Shown here: piece after piece, positions 1-6,027 of the stretch | How positions within the stretch are numbered: position 1 is the stretch's first letter | Layout: each line of letters begins with the position of its first letter | DNA from: an uncultured bacterium | GTDB taxonomy: Bacteria; Bdellovibrionota_C; UBA2361; JANWWW01 | Reading direction: 5' to 3' | Length of the DNA: 8,287 nt | Assembly (NCBI GenBank): GCA_938038205.1 | Contig: CALHSA010000022.1 | Coordinates: forward strand, 1-8,287 | Notes under the pieces: generated by a model | The model's database searches: none | What the model was told of the DNA's origin: nothing | What the model saw: only the letters and a program-made list of their open reading frames with translations | Program-made: the position numbers and the translations under genes

Positions 1-2
1 TT

Positions 3-635
3 ATTGCAAATTTAATCGGTGGAGGTCTTTTAATTGGCATAACTTTTGAGTTAAAAAAACTTGGCACCAGGCTTGATTCGCAAGTTGCAACTCTAGTAAT
101 ATCCGGGCTAGCCTTAACTCTTCCAGGAAGTTGGGTTTTAACCCTTGTTGTTTTTTTAACTCTAATGATTTTCATTATCTTTAATAACAAAGTTTTACTG
201 GCAATTTTGTCCTTTATATTTAACCTATCAATCTTAAGTTTAATTTTGCTACTCAGAAACTATGATACTGCTACACAAACGTTAATTTTGGTAATTGGAG
301 CAATTATCTTTGATTCAATGTCATACTTCACAGGCACCTTTTTTGGAAAGAATAAAATAGCTAAGAGTATATCACCAGCCAAAACTGTTGAAGGATTTCT
401 AGGTGGATGTCTTTTTTACTATCTATTCTATTTTTCAATTAGTAAACACTTAAATCTAAATCCAATTTTTTACATTTTCCCATTAGTGTATTTTGTGGGA
501 GATCTTCTGAAGAGTAAAATCAAAAGAGTGTTTGGCATAAAGGATTTTAGCAACTTTTTTGGACCTCATGGTGGTTTTCTGGATCGTTTTGATAGTCACC
601 TTTACGCATGTATATATTTAAAGCTAATACACTAA
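3..635 (+). CDS. cdsA: Phosphatidate cytidylyltransferase (CDP-diglyceride synthase), 5'-truncated by window edge
   Basis: CdsA makes CDP-diacylglycerol from CTP and phosphatidic acid at the inner membrane, the branch point for bacterial phospholipids. The frame is open from base 3, giving 210 residues. The family is usually about 270-310 residues, so the N-terminal part lies off the left edge. The visible part is very hydrophobic, with several membrane spans. The C-terminal family signature is complete at visible residues 171-197 (bases 513-593): S-x-x-K-R, then K-D, then the GPHGG block, then DRFD. These are the conserved basic and metal-binding Asp residues. A second conserved block, SPAKTVEG, lies at about residues 124-131. 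The stop is TAA at 633-635. rseP begins two bases later, so the two are almost certainly cotranscribed. An ATG at 165 is internal, not the start. Identification is firm. Confidence 0.95.
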   Translation: MANLIGGGLLIGITFELKKLGTRLDSQVATLVISGLALTLPGSWVLTLVVFLTLMIFIIFNNKVLLAILSFIFNLSILSLILLLRNYDTATQTLILVIGAIIFDSMSYFTGTFFGKNKIAKSISPAKTVEGFLGGCLFYYLFYFSISKHLNLNPIFYIFPLVYFVGDLLKSKIKRVFGIKDFSNFFGPHGGFLDRFDSHLYACIYLKLIH

Positions 636-637
636 TT

Positions 638-1699
638 ATGACGGTAATAGGTGGGATAATAATATTGGGAATACTAATAATCATTCATGAGTTTGGGCAC
701 TTTTTAGCTGCCAAACTGGTTAGAATCAAGGTCTATGAATTTGCAGTAGGATTTGGTCCAAAAATAGTTTCAAAATCTATAGGTGATACGGTTTTTAGTA
801 TTAGGAGTATTCCGCTGGGAGGATACGTTTCGCTTGCAGGCCTTGATGATCAGGGTGATTCTAACATTGATCCCAGTTTAAGTTTTAATAACAAATCTTA
901 CTTACAAAAAATTTTTGTTATCTTGATGGGTCCCTTTGCAAACTTTTTATCGGCAGTTTTCTTTGTTTGGGCAAGTTTATACTTTTATGGATTAGAAGTC
1001 CCAAGCAACCTTCCTATTGTTGGTGATGTTGTTTCCTTCTCACCAGCTTACAAAGCTGGTTTTAAACCTGGTGATCACATTCTGGCCGTTAATGATAAAG
1101 GGGTTTCCACTTTTTCTGAAATAGCGGATATAGTCATGAGCTCATCAGGTCAAGCCAAGTTTAAGATTAAGAGAGGAGAAGAAATTTTAGAGATTTTTGT
1201 TGAACCTGTCTTAGAATCTGAGGCCGAGGCGTTTCTTCGTAACCAGCAACCTACACGTAGATTAATTGGAATAATGACAAGTTTTGATTTTGAAGAGCTA
1301 TCTTTTGTTCAATCTATGCAGCTAGCAGTGCTGAAGACTTACACAACAACTTTAATTATTCTTCGGGTTTTAAAGGGCTTGATTCAAGGACAAGTTTCAA
1401 AAAAAGAGTTGGCAGGTCCATTAACTATAGTCTCAGAGGCTGGAACTAATATCAAAAAGGGGGGAAGAGCAATCCTGCTTTTTATGTTCCTTCTAAGTGT
1501 GAATTTAGCTTTAATTAATTTGCTTCCTTTTCCCCTCTTAGATGGTGGTCATATTGTAATATTAACTTTTGAAAAAATTATTAACAGACCTGTTCCAGAT
1601 TTAGCAAAAACAGTGTTGAATTATTTTGGATTAGCATTTTTAATAATTTTAACTGTCCTTGTTTTAAAGAATGATATTAAAAGATTACTCTTTAGTTAA
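638..1699 (+). CDS. rseP: RIP site-2 intramembrane zinc metalloprotease, RseP/S2P family
   Basis: Members of this family cut transmembrane substrates inside the bilayer, such as anti-sigma factors or signal-peptide remnants. The protein has 353 residues. The zinc motif HEFGH is at residues 17-21 inside TM1, and the third metal ligand is in LDGG (Asp302) within the NLLPFPLLDGG block. The membrane-associated GGYV loop is at 61-64 and MGPFANF at 97-103. There is a single PDZ domain at about 127-190 (core around KAGFKPGD). One PDZ makes it the shorter form; E. coli RseP has about 450 residues and two PDZ domains. I chose ATG 638 because it starts two bases after the cdsA stop and puts HEFGH near the N-terminus, as is usual. 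An in-frame ATG at 608 would overlap cdsA by 28 bases. Neither start has a Shine-Dalgarno sequence. Its natural substrate cannot be read from the window. Confidence 0.93.
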   Translation: MTVIGGIIILGILIIIHEFGHFLAAKLVRIKVYEFAVGFGPKIVSKSIGDTVFSIRSIPLGGYVSLAGLDDQGDSNIDPSLSFNNKSYLQKIFVILMGPFANFLSAVFFVWASLYFYGLEVPSNLPIVGDVVSFSPAYKAGFKPGDHILAVNDKGVSTFSEIADIVMSSSGQAKFKIKRGEEILEIFVEPVLESEAEAFLRNQQPTRRLIGIMTSFDFEELSFVQSMQLAVLKTYTTTLIILRVLKGLIQGQVSKKELAGPLTIVSEAGTNIKKGGRAILLFMFLLSVNLALINLLPFPLLDGGHIVILTFEKIINRPVPDLAKTVLNYFGLAFLIILTVLVLKNDIKRLLFS

Positions 1700-3849
1700 A
1701 GCTCAGGATATATTTTCTTAATGTTTTGATAAAAAACTTCCCTTGGTCTTACACCATCAGAAGCCCCTAAAAGGCCCTCCTGTTCCATCCGCTCAACGAG
1801 TCGAGCAGCTCGGTTATATCCGATTCTCAACGCTCTTTGTATCATACTAGTAGAAGCTTGACCTTTTTGAACAACTATCTCCAAAGCTTTCTTGTATAAT
1901 TCCTCATCAGAGTCCTCTTCTACCTCAATTGTGATTTGCGATTCTTGTTTGTCTGCGGCCTCGAGAAGCTCTAATATTTCAGGCTCATATGTTGGTTGAC
2001 CAACAGATTTCAAGCTTTCAACGAAATCTTGAACTTCTTGATCAGAAACAAATGCTCCATGAACTCGTTTTAGTCCTAGTCCCCCTGGCAGCATTATAAG
2101 CATATCACCTTTGCCTAAAAGTTTTTCAGCTCCCATTTGATCAAGAATTGTTCTTGAATCAACCCTTGTTACCACTCTAAAACTGATTCGAGCTGGAAAA
2201 TTAGCTTTGATTAATCCAGTAACAACATCTACGCTGGGTCTTTGAGTTGCCATAATTAGATGTATACCGGCGGCTCGAGCTTTCTGCGCTAATCGAATTA
2301 TTAGCTCTTCAATCTCTCTTCCAACTGAAAACATCAAATCTGCCAACTCATCAATTATAATTACTATTTTTTTTAATGACGGAGTTTCGAATGATTTTAG
2401 AGAATTAAAACTATCAATATTTCTGACACCAAACTTTTGCAAAAACTTGTATCGTCGTTCCATCTCTTTAACTGCCCATTGTAGAACTACTTTAGCTTTT
2501 TTAGGTTCGGTGATAACAGGTGCTTTTAAATGTGGTATTCCTTCATATATTGATAACTCCAGCACCTTTGGATCGATAAGAATCAAACCTAAATCATCGG
2601 GACTATTTTTATAGAGAAGGCTAATGAGTAGTGCATTAATGCAAACAGATTTCCCCGTTCCAGTAGCACCAGCTATTAGAAGATGGGGCATGGCTCCTAA
2701 ATCAACAACAACCGGCTCTCCAATTGTATCTTTACCTAAACATAAAGCTAAATCTCCAGCGTTTTGAAACTGTTTACTCTCAATTATTGAGCGCAGCCTA
2801 ACTACTTCCCTCGTTGTGTTTGGTACCTCAATACCAATGGTTCCTTTTTTTGGTATAGGAGCTACAATTCTAATAGAGTGAGCTTTTAAGCTCATTGCAA
2901 GATCATCCTGAAGTGTTGCAACTTTGCCGACTTTTATGCCAGGAGCCGGTTCGAATTCAAAAGTTGTAACAACGGGTCCTGGATGAATTTCTGTCACTTT
3001 TCCTTGAACATTAAATTCATTCAAACTCTCTTCAATTCTTTTTGCTAATTCAGCAAGTTCTTTATTATTAACTGAGCCGTTACCCTTCTCAGCCAAGAGG
3101 ATATTTATAGAAGGCGCTTTATAGGATCTATTCTTTTTAGATTTTTCAGTTTTAAATTCGATTATGTTTGATGGGTTTTCTGGTACGTTAGGTGGAGTTT
3201 CCAGGTGTGTTTTTTGGGGAGCCTCTAGTCTTAAAACTAGCTTTCTTGAGGAATTAGATTGCTTTAGATCCTCAAAAGGTTTCATTTGCAAAGCTATGTT
3301 GGGTTTTTTTGGCTTTTTTAGATTCAGATTCATAATAAATTGGAGCAATACATCCTTTATGCCAATTAAAGCTGTTTTAATGAAATCAAAGGTAAGACCT
3401 AGAAAACCCATTAAGATTTTAATTACTAAATCTTTGCCTAGAGCTAAGAGAACAGCAAAGAAAATCAGGCTAAGTGCTACTAGTGCACTAGTAACAATTC
3501 CAAGAATTGAAACAAAAAAATGAGCGGGATGGTTTACATCACTCACCCCTCCTTTTAAGAAGAATCCCAACAGAGATAGAAGCAAAACGGATGTCGAGCG
3601 CTTTAATGAGTTAAAGGAAAAAGATAGGAAGGTTAGTATGAATGCTAATAGTATTTGATAAAAAGGAAATACTAAAGTTACACTACCGAGTCCTATCAAA
3701 AGATTTACTAAAATATCGTTCTTAAAATTCTCTAAGTAAGGAAGTGTTACACGACTAATAAATGTTACAACCAGTAGCAATGCAAAGAGCCGACCTGGCC
3801 AACCTGAAGTCCCGAACCTTACTGTAACCACCTTTGAAAATTCTATCAA
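1696..3849 (-). CDS. ftsK: DNA translocase FtsK/SpoIIIE
   Basis: FtsK is a septum-anchored hexameric ATPase that pumps chromosome ends through the closing septum and activates XerCD recombination at dif. Domains in the 717-residue product: four hydrophobic segments at about residues 21-38, 46-78, 87-99 and 111-138; a short basic/polar linker to about 245; then the motor. Walker A GATGTGKS is at 394-401, Walker B IIIDE at 497-501, and the conserved MATQRPS block at 533-539. The winged-helix gamma domain, which reads KOPS-type sequences, is at about 648-710 (YNRAARLVERME visible). The short linker resembles SpoIIIE or small FtsK forms, not the approximately 1330-residue E. coli protein. The start is TTG at 3849: an in-frame stop lies at 3877-3879 with no ATG between, and the first internal ATG falls after TM4. 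A GTG at 3831 is the alternative. The stop overlaps that of the converging rseP. Confidence 0.95.
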   Translation of the reverse strand: MIEFSKVVTVRFGTSGWPGRLFALLLVVTFISRVTLPYLENFKNDILVNLLIGLGSVTLVFPFYQILLAFILTFLSFSFNSLKRSTSVLLLSLLGFFLKGGVSDVNHPAHFFVSILGIVTSALVALSLIFFAVLLALGKDLVIKILMGFLGLTFDFIKTALIGIKDVLLQFIMNLNLKKPKKPNIALQMKPFEDLKQSNSSRKLVLRLEAPQKTHLETPPNVPENPSNIIEFKTEKSKKNRSYKAPSINILLAEKGNGSVNNKELAELAKRIEESLNEFNVQGKVTEIHPGPVVTTFEFEPAPGIKVGKVATLQDDLAMSLKAHSIRIVAPIPKKGTIGIEVPNTTREVVRLRSIIESKQFQNAGDLALCLGKDTIGEPVVVDLGAMPHLLIAGATGTGKSVCINALLISLLYKNSPDDLGLILIDPKVLELSIYEGIPHLKAPVITEPKKAKVVLQWAVKEMERRYKFLQKFGVRNIDSFNSLKSFETPSLKKIVIIIDELADLMFSVGREIEELIIRLAQKARAAGIHLIMATQRPSVDVVTGLIKANFPARISFRVVTRVDSRTILDQMGAEKLLGKGDMLIMLPGGLGLKRVHGAFVSDQEVQDFVESLKSVGQPTYEPEILELLEAADKQESQITIEVEEDSDEELYKKALEIVVQKGQASTSMIQRALRIGYNRAARLVERMEQEGLLGASDGVRPREVFYQNIKKIYPEL
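3478..3493. repeat. 16-bp perfect palindrome inside ftsK
   Basis: TACTAGTGCACTAGTA reads identically on both strands, with no unpaired centre. It falls in the part of ftsK that encodes TM4 (around residues 119-124) and includes two CTAG tetramers. It could be coincidence of codons for Thr-Ser-Ala-Leu-Val, or a protein-binding site; nothing else in the sequence supports a role. Confidence 0.5.
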
Positions 3850-3858
3850 AAATTTTTT

Positions 3859-3886
3859 TTTATAAAACTCTTGAAATCAGTGTTGA
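3859..3886 (-). promoter_or_regulatory. Possible sigma70-type promoter for ftsK
   Basis: On the minus strand, TCAACA (3886-3881, 4 of 6 to the -35 consensus) is followed by a 16-base spacer and TATAAA (3864-3859, 5 of 6 to the -10 consensus). Transcription would start around 3852, leaving almost no leader before the TTG at 3849. If ftsK actually starts at the GTG at 3831, the leader would be about 20 bases. In AT-rich DNA such matches occur by chance, so this is a suggestion only. Confidence 0.3.
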
Positions 3887-3899
3887 GAATAACTATTTT
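3871..3899 (+). promoter_or_regulatory. Possible sigma70-type promoter for the acidic-protein gene
   Basis: TTGAAA (3871-3876, 5 of 6) is separated by 17 bases from TATTTT (3894-3899, 4 of 6). It faces right, away from ftsK, and would start transcription near 3906, about five bases before the ATG at 3911. It overlaps the candidate ftsK promoter on the other strand, so the two could interfere with each other. The spacing is ideal but the -10 box is weak. Confidence 0.35.
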
Positions 3900-3910
3900 A
3901 GACTTGCATT

Positions 3911-4255
3911 ATGTCAAGCAAACCAATTGATAAGCTTTTAGATGGTTTAAAAATGCTAGCAGAAGGTTACCTTGATTTGAAAACTCAGCTCGCGGATAGG
4001 TTAGAGATTGATTACACGGATATTGAGGAATTAAAAGACGAGGAGCTATCTCAGAATCTATACTCTGAGGTGAGGGCTATCCTAGAGAATTTTTTAGAGA
4101 GTGGAGAATTTTCCAGCTCGTTGTTAGGTTCTTTATTTAATGATCTATACGAGGGGTTACTTGAAATAGACCCTCAAGCTATGGAGGATGAATTTGATGA
4201 GGATGAGGAAGACGAGGATGATTACTACTATGACGATGAAGATGAAGAAGAGTAG
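3911..4255 (+). CDS. Small acidic protein with Asp/Glu-rich C-terminal tail, function unknown
   Basis: I do not recognise a family. The 114-residue product has no signal peptide or membrane span and should be cytoplasmic. Residues 1-90 look mainly helical, with amphipathic leucine-rich stretches around 5-31 and 47-86, and are themselves acidic. Residues 91-114 form a tail in which 19 of 24 residues are Asp or Glu, with a Tyr-Tyr-Tyr cluster at 105-107. The tail is encoded by a GA-rich, imperfect trinucleotide tract (about 4182-4252). Such tails occur in chaperone-like, nucleic-acid-mimicking and RNA-polymerase-associated proteins (for example Firmicutes RpoE/delta), but the N-terminal half does not look like delta's domain. 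The gene is divergent from ftsK (61 bp apart) and 69 bp upstream of the transporter. No Shine-Dalgarno sequence precedes ATG 3911. It is a convincing gene because the frame is distinct, uninterrupted and not a shadow of another gene. Confidence 0.75.
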   Translation: MSSKPIDKLLDGLKMLAEGYLDLKTQLADRLEIDYTDIEELKDEELSQNLYSEVRAILENFLESGEFSSSLLGSLFNDLYEGLLEIDPQAMEDEFDEDEEDEDDYYYDDEDEEE

Positions 4256-4275
4256 ACTCTTTTAAAAACTATCCT

Positions 4276-4303
4276 TTTTCAGCCTACAAGTTTCGAATAT
4301 ACT
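4276..4303 (+). promoter_or_regulatory. Possible promoter for the NSS transporter gene
   Basis: TTTTCA (4276-4281, 4 of 6 to the -35 consensus) lies 16 bases before TATACT (4298-4303, 5 of 6 to the -10 consensus). Transcription would begin near 4310, giving a leader of about 15 bases before the ATG at 4325. There is no convincing terminator between the acidic-protein gene and this site, so read-through from upstream is also possible. Confidence 0.35.
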
Positions 4304-4324
4304 TTCAGCAAATTAAATAATTAG

Positions 4325-5857
4325 ATGAAAGGTTATCAATGGTCCAGCAGGATTGGGCTTGTATTTGCTGCAGCTGGTAGCGCCATTGGATTAGGTAATT
4401 TTTTAAGATTTCCGGGAGTAGCTTATTTAAATGGTGGGGGTTCGTTTTTAGTCCCATACATTATTTGTTTCTTTCTTGTAGCTATCCCTTTGTATTGGGT
4501 TGAGTGGAGCCTTGGAAAGATGGGGGGTAGCCAAGGAAAGCACTCCGCCTTTGGCATTTTCTCAGTGTTTGTAAAAAATAGGTTTCTCAGGTCGGTGATT
4601 AGCGCTTTAGCTATTCTGGTTCCTGTAGGAGTTTATTTTTATTATGCTTTAATTCAATCTTGGTGTTTAGGTTACTTTTTATATTATCTTGGTTTTATTG
4701 ATTTCCCTAATATTAAGGACACAGCAACAGCTTCACAATTTTTTGATCTAATCACAAAAAGAAATCAATCGGGATTTGCTCTCTCCATCTCTTTTTATAT
4801 CTTGATAGCAACTTTAACTTTGAATTTTCTGATAATTTTTTTTGGGTTTATTAAAACAATCGAAAAATTTTGTTTATTAGCAATACCTTTAATGGCAGTG
4901 TGTGCTTTTGCCATTCTAGTTAGGGTTTTAACCTTGGGCACAGTTGATGAAAGTATGCCGGAGAGGAACGTTTGGAATGCATTGGGATTCATGTGGAATC
5001 CAAGAGGGTTAAGTGGCGATGAGAGTTGGATTCAGAATTTACTCTCACCGCAAGTATGGCTAGCAGCGTTTGGTCAGGTTTTCTTCTCAGTAAGCATAGG
5101 TTTTGGAATCCTGATACACTATGCTAGTTTTGTAAAAAAAGAAGATGACATCGCACTCTCTAGTCTTGGCACAGCATCAACTAATGGTTTTTTTGAGGTA
5201 TGTGTTGGTGGTCTGCTTACCATCCCAGTTATTTACCTTTTTTTAGGAGAGAATTTTAGGGCTGACAGCTCTTTTAGTCTTGGATTTATATCAATGCCTC
5301 TTGTTTTTAATCAAATGTTTATGGGAGATTTCTTTGGATTAGTCTGGTTTTTAATGTTATTTTTAGCTGCAATAACCAGTTCAGTATCTATGATCTCACC
5401 TTTTGTATCATTTATCGAAGATTACTTCAAATTAAGTCAAACAGCTTCCAAGATAGTTGCCGTTGTTTTTCTTTCTATTGGAAATTTTATGGTATACATT
5501 TTTTCAGAGAACCTAAGCTTATTATCAACACTTGATTTTTGGGTTGGCACCGTTTGTATTTTTTTACTATCAGGCTTAATGCTTTTAAGTGGACTCAAGT
5601 ATTTAGGCGTTGATAAAATCATAGAGACTTTAAAGGAAGGATCCTTGATAGATATTCCAAGGGTTGTTAAACCGTTACTAAGTTTTATAGCTCCATCGTT
5701 CTTTGTGGTAATTTTTGTGGGATGGGTTGTCAGAGTGCTCCCTAACCAGATGTCTGGGTATTTTTCATCTTTTGAGTCTGCTCTAGGAGTTTTTTTATCG
5801 GTTTTCTTGTTTATTCTCTTATTCTTACTATCATACACTTACTCTGATGAAAGATGA
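4325..5857 (+). CDS. Sodium-dependent amino-acid symporter, NSS/SLC6 (LeuT-type) family
   Basis: This protein should import an amino acid or related compound across the inner membrane, driven by sodium. It has 510 residues, almost exactly LeuT's length, with about 12 hydrophobic spans. By alignment from memory to LeuT, TM1 carries the family hallmark GSAIGLGNFLRFP (18-30): Gly18, Ala20, Ile21 and Asn25 match sodium-site residues Gly20, Ala22, Val23 and Asn27, and Arg28 matches gate residue Arg30. Tyr107 matches Tyr108 in TM3. FSVSIGF (254-260) matches the unwound TM6, with Ser255 for Thr254. Asn287 matches Asn286. Ala348, Thr351 and Ser352 match the Na2 site in TM8. Glu291 matches Glu290, which makes LeuT chloride-independent. 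The substrate cannot be assigned. An in-frame TAG at 4322-4324 abuts ATG 4325, fixing the start; there is no Shine-Dalgarno sequence. The stop overlaps the next small gene. Confidence 0.93.
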   Translation: MKGYQWSSRIGLVFAAAGSAIGLGNFLRFPGVAYLNGGGSFLVPYIICFFLVAIPLYWVEWSLGKMGGSQGKHSAFGIFSVFVKNRFLRSVISALAILVPVGVYFYYALIQSWCLGYFLYYLGFIDFPNIKDTATASQFFDLITKRNQSGFALSISFYILIATLTLNFLIIFFGFIKTIEKFCLLAIPLMAVCAFAILVRVLTLGTVDESMPERNVWNALGFMWNPRGLSGDESWIQNLLSPQVWLAAFGQVFFSVSIGFGILIHYASFVKKEDDIALSSLGTASTNGFFEVCVGGLLTIPVIYLFLGENFRADSSFSLGFISMPLVFNQMFMGDFFGLVWFLMLFLAAITSSVSMISPFVSFIEDYFKLSQTASKIVAVVFLSIGNFMVYIFSENLSLLSTLDFWVGTVCIFLLSGLMLLSGLKYLGVDKIIETLKEGSLIDIPRVVKPLLSFIAPSFFVVIFVGWVVRVLPNQMSGYFSSFESALGVFLSVFLFILLFLLSYTYSDER

Positions 5858-5985
5858 CTGTTGACGGATTAATCTTCATGATCATCGGTATTACTCTTTT
5901 CTCGTCAATCTTTTTGTACTCAATAGTTAAAATTTTAAAAGCCGAGAGAAACAGAAATCAGAAGCCCGGAGAATTAGAAAAATAG
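5854..5985 (+). CDS. Small single-span membrane peptide, probable small subunit of the adjacent NSS transporter (MetS-like)
   Basis: This 43-codon frame starts with ATG inside the transporter's last codons (ATGA at 5854-5857, a 4-base overlap) and ends with TAG at 5983-5985. The overlap is the classic arrangement for translational coupling. The peptide has a short N-terminus, one hydrophobic span at about residues 6-25 (LIFMIIG to FLYSIV), then a basic and polar tail of about 18 residues (KAERNRNQK). By the positive-inside rule the C-terminus should be cytoplasmic. Some bacterial NSS importers need such a peptide: in Corynebacterium glutamicum the MetP methionine/alanine importer works with the small subunit MetS, encoded next to it. 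The match here is by size, topology and position; I cannot confirm sequence homology. A weak purine run (GATGAAAG) precedes the ATG. Confidence 0.72.
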   Translation: MTVDGLIFMIIGITLFSSIFLYSIVKILKAERNRNQKPGELEK

Positions 5986-6008
5986 CCAGCCCTTTAAGTA
6001 GGACTGGC
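5985..6008 (-). terminator. Hairpin terminator between converging genes, best fit for the chemoreceptor transcript
   Basis: Arms GCCAGCCC (5985-5992) and GGACTGGC (6001-6008) pair over eight positions with one mismatch (C-A) around an eight-base loop. Read on the minus strand, the stem is followed directly by TATTTTTC, a typical U-tract, so it should terminate the receptor gene, whose stop is 19 bases upstream. On the plus strand the stem is followed by AACATAATATTT, AT-rich but without an immediate T run, so termination of the transporter transcript would be weaker. The left arm starts on the last base of the small gene's TAG. Confidence 0.72.
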
Positions 6009-6027
6009 AACATAATATTTATAATTT

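Noticed and set aside
608-637. Upstream ATG giving rseP ten extra residues
   Set aside because: It would overlap cdsA by 28 bases and push the zinc motif away from the usual N-terminal position; ATG 638 fits better.
3164-3523. Plus-strand open frame of 119 codons
   Set aside because: It lies wholly inside ftsK on the opposite strand, has no family features, and the ftsK frame there encodes recognisable membrane and linker regions.
4246-4263. Small hairpin AGAAGAG-TAGA-CTCTTTT at the end of the acidic-protein gene
   Set aside because: The T residues are used in the stem, which contains a G-T pair and few G-C pairs, and no U-tract follows. I do not call it a terminator.
5437-5838. Minus-strand open frame of 133 codons
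   Set aside because: It is antisense to the transporter's C-terminal spans, is Lys/Thr-rich as expected for an antisense shadow, and has no recognisable motif.
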